This document shows positions 35,025 to 44,614 of a DNA stretch of 64,000 nt, piece after piece (position 1 is the stretch's first letter; every line of letters begins with the position of its first letter). The notes under the pieces are model-generated. The model saw only the letters and a list, made by a program, of their open reading frames with translations. It did no database searches and had not been told where the DNA came from. Made by a program: the position numbers and the translations under genes. The DNA is from Terebella lapidaria (taxonomy: Eukaryota; Annelida; Polychaeta; Terebellida; Terebellidae), in the NCBI GenBank assembly GCA_949152475.1, contig OX424563.1, positions 283,001-347,000 on the forward strand, in the 5' to 3' direction.

Positions 35025-38000
35025 CTGGGACAGAGTGATCGATAGGTCGTTCATGATAACTGATATACGCCTCGACTGATTGTTTATAGCGAATAAATAT
35101 GTAACTTGTATTGAATGTTAAGAAGAATGAAACTTTGCATTGAACTCACGCTGTTATTTCGACGAACTTGTCCATGAAGTGCATCTTGTCGTAGAAGATC
35201 CACTTTCTGAAGTTCTGTCCATTCTTCCTCGAGTACTTCTTCTTCTGAACTCGGTAGCTATCCTTCAGGTTCCTCCACAAGGACTTCACTCGCAATCCTG
35301 GGAAAAAGACATTTATTAAATTCAAATACTTGAATTGCTTGAACAAATGGTTGAATTCTACAGTGATAGTCAGGGACTAGAGTGGAAAAAAAGTATTTCC
35401 CACGGAAATGAGTATTATTAATGGGAAATTGAAATTATACCGGCTAAATGTAAAATGTTAAGCAAAACAGAGTCACAGTCTATTTTTTTTTTGAAATTTA
35501 CACTAATTATTTAAACTATTTTTGCTGCATCTCAAACTATTTCTGCTGCAGTACAAACTATTGTTACAGCAAAAATATCTGAGAATTGACGCATTGAAAT
35601 ATTTGTGATGGCCTAGTAGGCCTAATTTTTTTTTTTCATTGATGATTCATCGAAACGCATATAAATTAGACGTCAAGGCCTAAAGATGCCTCGGAGGCAT
35701 TTCGGTGTTAGGACTAATTCGTAATATTTAAAACATGTTTGCCATGGGCTCTACGACACATCGTTTCCTAGATATGGACGAAAATGAAAAATGTTGACTC
35801 AGCAAAAAAACATTTCAGGTCAAGGTCAAAGTTCATCTGTATTACCCCTTAGACATGTTTGTCTGAAAACAATGTCCGTTTCGCTCTACAATGCACCGTT
35901 TCCGAGATATCGATGAGAACGAAAAATGCCGACTCGGCAAAAAATTTTCGTGTCAAGGTCAAAGTTCATCCATAATACCCTTAAGACAAGTTTGTCCAGG
36001 GCGACGAGTCCAAAAATAACGTCTGTTTCGCTCTACGACGCACCGTTTCCGAGATATCGATGAAAACGAAAAATGCCGACCCGGCAAAAAAATTTCGGGT
36101 CAAGGTCAAAGTTCATCCATATTACCCCTAACACATGTTTGTCTAGGTCGACGAGTCCAAAAATGACGTCCGTTTCACTCTACGACGCACCGTTTCCGAG
36201 ATATCGACGTAAAAACGAAAAATGCCGACTCGGCACAAAAATTTCGGGTCAAGGTCATAGTTCATCCATAATACCCCTTAAACATGTTTAGCTAGGGCGA
36301 CCTGTCCGAAAATAACGTCCGTTTCAATCTACGACGCACCATTTCCGAGATATATAGACGAAAACGAAAAATGCTGACTCGCCAAAAAATTTCGGGTCAA
36401 GGTCAAAGTTCATCCATAATACCCTTCAGACATGTTGTCTAGAGCAACGAGTCCGAAAATAAAGTCCGTTTCGCTCTACGAAGCACTGTTTCCGAGATAT
36501 CGACGAAAACGAAAAATGCCGACTCGGCAAAAAAATTTCCGGTCAAGGTCAAAGTTCATCAATAATACCCCCAAGACATATTTGTCTAGGGCGACGAGTC
36601 CGAAAATAACGTCCGTTTCGCTTTACGACACACCGTTTCCGAGATATCGACGAAAACGAAAAATGCCGACTCGGCAAAAAAAATTCGGGTCAAGGTCAAA
36701 GTTCATCCATAATACCCCTTAGACATGTTTGTCTAGGGCGACGAGTCCGAAAATAACGTACGTTTCACTCTATGATGTACCGTTTCCGAGATATGCAGGA
36801 TGCCTCAAGGATGACTCAGCAAAAAATTATTTCGACCTGTACGTCAAAGGTCGTTTGAGATATCGATCCCAAAATCAATAGGGTTCTTCCCTGGTGGTAT
36901 GTAAACCTCCATGCAAAGTTTTGCAACTATTGCCTGAATATTTTTTGAGTTATCGTCCGGAAACCAAGTCTCAAAATCAGCCTTGATTTCATCCTCACGG
37001 ACCTCACGGACCTCGGAGCCGGATCAAAAAAAAAGCCCTTAGAGATGTTTGTCTAGGGCGACGAGTCCGAAAATAACGTCCGTTTCACTCTACGACGCAC
37101 GGTTTCTGAGATATGCAGGAAGCCTCAAGGATGAATCAGCAAAAAATTATTTTGACCTCTAGGTCAAAGGTCGTTTAACGGATCGATCCCAAAATCAATA
37201 GGGTTCTTCCCTGGTGGTATATGAACCTCCATGCAGAGTTCTGCAACTATTGCGTGAATATTTTTCGAGTTATCGTCCGGAAACCAAGTCTCAAAATTAG
37301 CCTTGATTTCATCCTCACGGACCTCACGGACCTCGGATCCGGCTCAAAAAGAATAGGGTTCTTCCACATATCATTTCGGATTTGTGGTGAAAATTTGACA
37401 AGGATCCATCAAAGCTATCGTCCGGAAGAAGAAGAAGAAAAAAAATTCTGCTAAAACCATAAAGGCATTTCTGCCGAAATGCTTTCATTCGGAGACACCG
37501 TATCAAAAAAATTAGCCCAAAGGCCAAGATAGGTTACCGGACAATTTTGATTTGGCCATGGCAGCATAGGCAGGTAACAGACGTTGAGATTTACCAATCA
37601 AGGTGCGCAGTGTGAACATATGACCTTGAGATTTACCAACCCGTGTGAACTTCGATGTCACCATTACATGTATGTGTGCAGCATTTGATATTCTATATGT
37701 TCATAATACAAAGATATATCTGGGTGGAATCGTTTAGGCCGCTCAGGTCAATTTACACATTCCGAGTCAGACATTTGGCACTCAAGGTCATCTGACGTCA
37801 AGTTCAAGGTCATCATTAGTTGTGCCATATATGTCTTCCTATATGTTCATAATGCAAACATGAGCTCTATCTGCAAGCATTTCATCTATAGAGGCAAATC
37901 TGGGCATTTTTCGACCTCAAAATGGCTGTTTTGACCTTTCAAGGTCATCGAAGGTCAAATTCAAGGTCACCACACAAGTCGCCATATATGATTTCCCATT

Positions 38001-38826
38001 TGAAAGTGCCAATTTCTAAGCTGTATCTTCAAGTGTTTTATGAGTACAGTCCTGACAGCTCCCATCATGAAGGAAAAAAGTGCCAAAAAGTCCAAATTTT
38101 TTTTCAAAGGGTGAAATTTTTTTTTTTGCCCTAGAAATGGCCCAAAATGGATAGTAATTCGATTTGGGGCGAAAAAAAAATTTTTCGCCGACCGGCCAAA
38201 AAGTCAAAATGGCCGCCAAACGAAGACCGGCGAATTCAAGGCCAACCAAACCTATACATATCACAGAGGTATATGAGGGGAATTTTTTGAAACCAAAAAC
38301 TCAAAATTGATCACACAGTTTTTGAGAAAATGGCCGTCAAAGTCCAAAATTGAGCGTTTTTCGACAAAAACAGCCGCCATTTTGAAAATAAATGCGAAAA
38401 TCAAAAAACAAAAAAATACCTCATTCTCAGAATATTTTAGGCATTTTTGTGCAAAATTTCAGAAAGATTCGATCGTAAACTTCAAAGATAAAAATGTTAA
38501 CGCCGGACGGACGGCTAGACGGTCCAAAGGTCCGGTAACCTAATATTACACTCGTTATTTTTGACGTCAGCATTTCTTTCAGCATTTCTAGCCGATATAG
38601 CCTACGTTATGACCAGCATGTTGGATGCTGGCCATAACGTTCCATCGGCAGATCGCTGTTTAGTTTGTTTACCTTCTAGTGCGAGTTGAGCGCCTATCTC
38701 CTGCCATAGTCCGTCCGTCACACCGCGTACATTGTACTCGCAGTGCTGCGTGTCGTACAGAGCCGGGTGAGTCCTGACGAACTCGATGATCCGACATCTA
38801 TCTTCGGTCGTGATCGTCCTTGTCAT
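34337..38826 (-). CDS. MADF-BESS domain DNA-binding protein (3 exons, 329 residues)
   Basis: Exons are 38673-38826, 35150-35297 and 34337-35024, with consistent GT-AG junctions (phases 1 and 2). The first two exons encode a MADF domain (about residues 8-100: RIIEFVRTHPALYD, GLWQEIGAQLALEG, SLWRNLKDSYR, WIFYDKMHFM), a Myb-like DNA-binding fold as in Drosophila Adf-1. The third encodes an acidic linker, a basic KRRR stretch near 166, a VKQE SUMO-type motif near 180, and a BESS motif at about 225-261 (DELYGSYVASTLRSLP, then VRIEQVLYDI) for protein contacts. It should act in the nucleus as a transcriptional regulator; targets are unknown. The 3.4-kb first intron is filled with satellite and a TIR element. 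Confidence 0.9.
35150..35297 (-). CDS. MADF-BESS gene exon 2
   Basis: It follows a CTTTTTCCCAG acceptor and encodes the second half of the MADF domain, with the conserved SLWRNLKDSYR and WIFYDKMHFM segments. It ends ACAGC|GTGAGT. Confidence 0.9.
35700..37390. repeat. About 148-bp satellite array in the MADF-BESS intron
   Basis: Units contain CCGTTTCCGAGATATCGACG, then ACGAAAAATGCCGACTCGGC, then GGGTCAAGGTCAAAGTTCATC and CATGTTTGTCTAGGGCGACG. About seven fairly regular units lie at 35774-36790. Two longer, diverged units with TCCCTGGTGGTAT and CTCACGGACCTC follow to 37390. Frames such as the one at 36432-36722 are repeat artefacts. Confidence 0.88.
37529..38542. mobile_element. TAGGTTACCGGAC-family element inside the MADF-BESS intron
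   Basis: It begins ATAGGTTACCGGACAATTTT just after the satellite array and ends GGTCCGGTAACCTA. Internal order matches the element at 33053-34208, including AAAATGGCTGTTTTGACC and AAATGGCCGCC. It carries no transposase. Confidence 0.75.
38673..38826 (-). CDS. MADF-BESS gene exon 1
   Basis: It starts with the ATG of MTRTITTEDR and encodes the first half of the MADF domain. It ends GAAG|GTAAAC, splitting a Gly codon. Confidence 0.88.
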
Positions 38827-39410
38827 GTCTGTGTCTGCCTTGTAAGTGAACCGCTGTACACAGTCTCAGTGGCCCACACGGCGCCGCAGCGACCAGTCTG
38901 ACAGCGGCCTGCGTACATCGCGCGCTGACGCGGCCCGCAGTCGCACAGATCGATATCGACTGGGCCCGCGTGCGGTATCGCCACTCTCCTCTCGCACAAG
39001 CCACAGCCCACACCCATCCATGCAGTACACACACACCGCCATACACTGGTCCGTGCGCAGAGAATAATGTATGAAGATGCGCTCAGGTCACGATACGTAA
39101 GCGAGAACGCGAAAAATCGGTTGTTAACCGAGGTGCGCAGGGAAACTGCCGAGAATCGCACAGAAACTGCCCGGATATGCAGAAAACAGCAACAATGATT
39201 ACATGGGCTTATGTTTAGGCTATGTTACTGATATTGGATGAACTTTATGTCTATCCGGATTTATCGATATGCCTAATGAGCATACAGAAAGCGACGTAGA
39301 CTCTAGGCCTAACGGTAGTAGGGCCTACGAAATGAAAAGCCGTGTGACAATTCTCGAAAAACAACGATTTAACAAGCACATGTTTCACGAGCGTTCCATG
39401 GTCATGGTTT
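38827..39410 (-). promoter_or_regulatory. GC-rich upstream flank of the MADF-BESS gene
   Basis: Sequence upstream of the ATG is GC-rich with many CpGs to about 39060, unlike the flanking DNA, which fits a CpG-type promoter. I place no TATA box or start site. Confidence 0.4.
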
Positions 39411-40140
39411 TCCTCGAACCACAGGATTATTCAAAGGGTGATTTTTCTTGGCCCAAAATGGATAGTAATGCGATTTGGGACCAAAAAAATTTTTTTCGCC
39501 GACTCGTCAAAAATTCCAAGAATTAGCCCAAAGGCTAAGAAAGGTTACCGGACAATATATATTTCAGATATAAGCCTTTTGTCCCATGACCTCAAAAATA
39601 AGGTCATTGGTCAATTCAAGGTCACGAGAATATCCAGCATATATTATTTATAGTATGTTCACAACTGATTCCTAAGCTATAAAGTTGGTAATAAGCCAGA
39701 TATTGGCCATTTCGTGATCTGACCTGGAAAATAGGTTCAAATGTCAAATTCAAGATCATCAGAATATTCAGCATATAATATTCCCTATATGTTCACTATG
39801 GATTACTGAGCTGTGAAGTCGATAATAAGCCAGATATTAGCCATTTTGTTCTCTGACCTTGAAAATGAGGTCAAAGGTCAAATTCAAGGTCACCAAAATA
39901 TTCAGCATATATCATTTCCTATATGTTCACTAATGATTCCTAAGCTGTAAAGTCGATAATAAGCGAGATATTAACCATTTTGTTCTGTGACCTTGAAAAT
40001 GAGGTCAAAGGTCAAATCCAAGGTCACCAGAATATTCAGCATGTATCATTTCCTATATATTCACTATGGATTCCTAGGCTGTAAAGTCGATAATAAGCGA
40101 GATATTAGCCATTTTGTCATGTGACCTTGAAAATTTGTAT
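39411..40140. repeat. Fragment of the TAGGTTACCGGAC family plus AGGTCA-rich tandem units
   Basis: AAAATGGATAGTAATGCGAT and AAAGGTTACCGGACAATAT mark the left part. From 39570 there are about five 115-120 bp units with GAGGTCAAAGGTCAAATTC, then AAGGTCACCA and ATATTCAGCATATATCATTT. No right terminus is found. Confidence 0.8.
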
Positions 40141-40248
40141 ATTGAGAGACAGAATATGGTAGCCTACTGAGCGGTCACATTAATTGTAAACTTAGACGAA
40201 TTGATTAAGTTTCTTTGACATACAGCACGTGCTCTAACGGTACGTGAC

Positions 40249-41002
40249 TAGGGTTTAATATATTCCCGGTTTTCCTGGAACCGGGAACCGGGAAAAAAAA
40301 ATGCTCAGAACCGGGTACCCGGGAATGGAACCGGGAATGAACTGGTAGCTTCAAAACAATAGTACACATGAATTGGTTCATTAGTTATCACACCAGACAC
40401 TATCTGTCAACTAGGTTTCCTTATAAATCACCATGCAACCATGCTTACAGCAATTTATAAAGCATGCAAATGTAAACAGGGGTGAAATCAGAAATTCAGA
40501 ATCCTAATTTTCGTTGGAGGTATGATGTAACAGGAGAGGGCTCACAAGTTCACAACCCTCCCCCGGCTTTGTTGATATTTAATATGGACACAGACATTGT
40601 GAAGGGACAAGTCGCTGGGTGGTCCCACTTTTACATTATGTCTTGTTTTAGATTTTTTTACCAAATACCCAAGGTGTCTTTTTGCATGCACTAGACAAAA
40701 ATGTCACCGACTTTCCATGACAACGACAAATGGAAGCATACGGTAAGGTCAGTAAGTACTTATTATCCTTTATTTTCACCTTATTTTGGCGATACATTGT
40801 CCTGCTATGCCACAGAGTGTTGTAGGAAATGTACAGGAACGAAAGATACCGTTGTTTTCTTCTGTTAATATGTAGTTTTTTCTTGGGGGAGAGGGCGATA
40901 TATTCCCGGTTCCTGGCCACCTTATTCCCGGGAAACGGGAACTCTGATATCTCAATAATTCCCGGGAATTCCCGGGAACTCCATTCCCGGGATTAAACAC
41001 TA
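40249..41002. mobile_element. hAT-like non-autonomous element, 754 bp, 8-bp target duplication
   Basis: The left end TAGGGTTTAATATATTCCCG and the right end, read inward as TAGTGTTTAATCCCGGGAAT, are inverted termini. TACGTGAC flanks both sides (40241-40248 and 41003-41010) as an exact 8-bp duplication, the length produced by hAT transposases. The ends are rich in nested CCCGGGAA palindromes. No transposase is encoded. Confidence 0.88.
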
Positions 41003-41010
41003 TACGTGAC

Positions 41011-41689
41011 TTGGCTCTTGATATGGGGTCTGCGCGCGCATGTGAATGTCTGGATCAAGGAGGCGACGTTGGCGTTAGAGGTCACCTTGATGGGCCGTCC
41101 CCGATCTCACGATCCGCCTGAATACCGGCCTCGCGGAATCGGTCACATGTCTGCTTCATATCGATGTACCGATCTTGCTGTGTGTTGTGACTCTCGGTTC
41201 ACCGGGACGCGAAAGGTGGGGAACAGTTCTCGTTTTGTTCTGCATGTTAATGATGAAGGCGACTGCTTACACGTAACATTCCAACAGCACTTCCCCCTTC
41301 CTGTGTCGTGAGTCACGCCGATTTTTTGTCATTATTGACTTCATATAGGCTGCTGACCACATCCAGATTTAGCGACCGAGCGTGAATAGACACGGCAGAC
41401 GACTAATGTCGTTACAGAATAGAATATTCCCCTCCAAATAACAATGCATATTTCCCGAATGTCGTCACGAAATGAATAATAATGAAAATGTTGAATGACC
41501 AAACAGACACTCGGGACAACAAAACGGTAAATTCCCCGTTTGGCCATACAATATTGAAAAAAGAAAATTGTGCTACTCGCTTCTCGATATATGCGAGAAG
41601 TAAGCAACTGAACAATACCTCTTTTGGGCCTCCGTTTGCAGGATTATGGCCGGCCATAATTTTGCTTACACCGGTTTTTGACAATATTT
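41011..41689. other. Intergenic, no gene supported
   Basis: Short frames at 41006-41311 and around 41341-41874 have no family motif; the latter runs into a foldback repeat. Confidence 0.45.
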
Positions 41690-42080
41690 TTGCGATGATA
41701 AAAATGTTATCGTTCTATCAAACAATTCTGTCAAACGGCAATTTTCTACCAAATTTCAGACTTCTATCGCAAGAGTTGGCAGTCTATCTCAGTGTTAATG
41801 ATGTCATGACTCGAAATATTATTGTAACTTTGGACCAGAAGACATATGGAGTGTATTCTACACAAACATTTTGATTTTAAAAGATTGCTCCGCTACAAAA
41901 ACGAGCAAATGTACAAAATTGTGTGCGGACCCAGAAATTAAATGACAGGGCTAAATTTAACATTGGGATAGGTTCCCAGCTTTTGAATTTTTCGCGAAAG
42001 AAGTCTGAAAATCGGTACTCCGAGGTGAAAAATTGAAACTTATAGAACGATACCATTTAGCATCGCAAAAATAACCGTTC
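41690..42080. mobile_element. Foldback element, related copy at 63280-63560
   Basis: GCGATGATAAAAATGTTATC and CAGACTTCTATCGC on the left pair with AAGAAGTCTGAAAAT and ATACCATTTAGCATCGC on the right. Segments such as AATTTCAGACTTCTATCGC and TTGTGTGCGGA also occur near 63410-63505, so this is a dispersed family. Confidence 0.65.
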
Positions 42081-42887
42081 AGCGAAAAAACAGTGTGAAC
42101 GAGTTAGAAAATCAGAGTGGTTCGTCTTAGGGTGTTTATACTTGACCACAGATAACCTGGAGTGCTCAAACTCCACGCATGATGCTATACTATGTGTGAG
42201 TTGGTCAGTTGTATACGAAGCATAAATTAGGATTGTATTATGAGCATATAGGAAATCATATTTTAGGCATATAAAGGTGAAATGGAACTGATAGGACCTT
42301 GGTGCCGGTAAGCTGCAGCACCCTTGGTGCTATGTTTTCTCTATTAATGTAATGAATTAAATCCGCACAAATCTGCGTCTGACATAAAACACAGATGCAG
42401 GTTGTTGAGTGTTTTTTGACACGGATATGCCTAGGATAAATAGCCGTGAAGTTTTGACATTTTGGCCTGTGAGTGTGGGGACCTACCCGGCTAACGATCG
42501 ACATGTCAGGCCAAGCGTGCGCACCCAAATCTGTAAAACCACGTAGGCTCAGATTCCACCTCAAAATAGGCCCCATGCATGTGGCGGGCGGTGTAACCAC
42601 ATAACCATTCATCAGCTGATCAGCATTCCACACCTACACAACCTATCCCTCCACAAACTTTCCCCCCGCACCGCCCCCCTCCCCCCCCCCCGCCTTCCAC
42701 ACACACAAGGAATATCAGTGGTCATATTGAACAATATGTGGTCTGATTTCCGGCTTCCATTAGCAGTATAATGTTTACACAAGCTATTGTTTCCGGGGTC
42801 TATGGTGTCAGAAGATAGGCTTCACAAGTTCTGACTAATTTGTCACTTGCTACATTACAGAGCGGCACTGACTGGTAATGTTATAAC

Positions 42888-42890
<3 letters not shown>
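42081..42890. other. Intergenic, no gene seen
   Basis: Contains a C-rich tract at about 42663-42690. No exon or repeat family is recognised. Confidence 0.45.

Positions 42891-42932
<42 letters not shown>
42891..42932. repeat. (TA)n microsatellite
   Basis: About 21 uninterrupted TA dinucleotides, at the outer edge of the large palindromic element that follows. Confidence 0.97.
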
Positions 42933-42933
<1 letters not shown>

Positions 42934-42939
42934 TACATA

Positions 42940-44240
42940 TGTCCTTGCTCTGTGTGCCTGGGCACTGGGTGTAAACGGTGCAGTGATAAATTTTCGCTGT
43001 AAGGACGCGGTTCGTAATTCTGCAAGGGCGAAGGAACGTTTCCGTTTTTTTCTGGGCCATGATACCCATTTTGTGCACATTATATTCCACATGGAGAGGA
43101 ATTTCCGGAAAACTTCGGTTGGTGCGAGTTTTTATTATTGTGAATGACGGATGTGAACGATAGCAAGTATTATTATACTCGCTTTTTGAAGAAATTCTCA
43201 ATTTGTATGTACCATTCACTGTGTTTTTTAAAGAAACTCCAAATATCGGAATAAATCCAGGTATTATCGAACCAGATGTTAAATATATATCAAATCAGTA
43301 CTAAATGTGAATATTTGGGTATGTTTTGTTGGATATTGAAGCTTATTTACATGAATTACCTCAGAATTTTTGATGTCGATATGTTCGTAGTGCTGCATGG
43401 GCCGTTCGTAGCGGTCACAGGGCGTTGCGTGTAATTTCGTAGCGGTGAAACGGCCCCGTAGTCAATGCTTTCAGTAATAACTATGTTTTTGTTGACGATC
43501 ACCGTGTTGTCAATATACCACTGAATACCTACACCACAATAAATATTTTTTTTCCATATCTTTGCAGAGAAAAATGGCTGAACTATGCCGGTGTATCACT
43601 GTACATCTGTGTACGATGACCTGACAGAGCTCGTTATCCACAACAAAGCTCAACATGAAACACCAAACAGGCCGAAACACCAGTGAAAATAACCAAAGAT
43701 GACATTTTCAACGATACGTTGCCAGATCGGTCAGGCTAACTGCCCTTACCGCTTTACGAACTGCCCATTAAGCACTACGAACATAGCGCCTGGCGCTTTG
43801 TCAACACTACGAACATGTTTACATTTCATTCTATGATTTCCTGGCGATCTTGAGGCTTGAATCAGCGCAAAATCATATGCTATCCAACTAATCAAATATA
43901 TACTGACGTCTTAATCATTTTGTTCGGCTAAATTGACAACAATGACACGATTAATAGCCTGTCACGGTTTTTTCAATAATAAACTCACAAGAAATACGTG
44001 CAATTGAAGTAATAGAGTGGTATTTATGGTCTATAATCACATGTATAACAAATCTATTCACCAATACATTGTTATTCCACAACATATTCCCGAAACACAG
44101 CACAGAAATGAAAAACAACCTTCACGTTCCCGTGTTGATCCTGGGTTTTTCCAGTTTCCAAGGCTGGCCCTTGCCGATTCACGAACCGCGCCCTTACAGC
44201 GAAAATTTATCACTGCACCGTTTACACCCAGTGCTGGGGG
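42940..44240. mobile_element. Large imperfect palindromic (foldback) element, about 1.3 kb
   Basis: CACTGGGTGTAAACGGTGCA, then GTGATAAATTTTCGCTGTAA, on the left matches in inverted order the right side near 44195-44240. Deeper inside, ATGTTCGTAGTGCTGCATGG near 43380 pairs with sequence ending TTAAGCACTACGAACAT near 43815. The arms therefore run most of the way to a centre near 43590. No gene is seen within. Confidence 0.65.
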
Positions 44241-44426
44241 GGGGGGGAGGGGACCATAAGGAGAGAGGATGGGGGAGGGTATTGCTGAGAACAATCGGCG
44301 GACTATGTCCTGGTCCTGTTCGCTGGGTAATTATCCAGTGTTTCGAACTAACCACTCTTGACGCAGGCAGCAATTCTAACCAGAATGATTGTTAATGCAA
44401 AGTTCCGATTTCCTCATACATATCAC

Positions 44427-44436
44427 GGAATATCCC
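44427..44436. promoter_or_regulatory. kappaB-consensus decamer upstream of the cytokine-like gene
   Basis: GGAATATCCC (inverse GGGATATTCC) fits the consensus GGGRNNYYCC and lies 58 bp upstream of the TATA box. A match is expected by chance about once in 4 kb, so this alone is weak. Confidence 0.25.
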
Positions 44437-44493
44437 ACCGCATTCCAGTCTCATTCCAACACGATCTGTGTATTTTAGGAGTCGCGATTTTTG

Positions 44494-44500
44494 TATATAA
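44494..44500 (+). promoter_or_regulatory. TATA box of the cytokine-like gene
   Basis: TATATAA followed by GCG lies 87 bp upstream of the proposed start codon. A start of transcription about 25-35 bp downstream would give a 5' UTR of roughly 60 bases and would exclude the upstream ATGs near 44502-44507. Confidence 0.5.
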
Positions 44501-44586
44501 GCGATGATGGAAGAGAAGCGCGCCAGAAATCGTTTTGTGACATTGTCTACTCAACCGAAAACACGATATACAAATCATCAACGGGA

Positions 44587-44614
44587 ATGTTCAAAGAAAA
44601 AAGTCTATCACAAG
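44587..44614 (+). CDS. Cytokine-like gene coding exon 1
   Basis: It encodes MFKEKSLSQ and the first base of a Gly codon, then G|GTAGGC. It is predicted from the frame and phase needed by exon 2 and from the TATA box upstream, so it is the least certain exon. Confidence 0.5.

Noticed and set aside
33498..38134. Similar frames (starting MAVLTFQ) at 33498 and 37922 as a conserved protein
   Set aside because: They lie at the same place in two copies of one TIR repeat and have no domain; similarity follows the repeat.
41482..41874. A 131-codon frame
   Set aside because: Its second half is a foldback repeat also found near 63400, and no protein family is recognisable.
44502..44586. ATGs just downstream of the TATA box as the start of the cytokine-like protein
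   Set aside because: They lie within about ten bases of the TATA box, upstream of any likely transcription start, and their frame does not join exon 2 to give a signal peptide.
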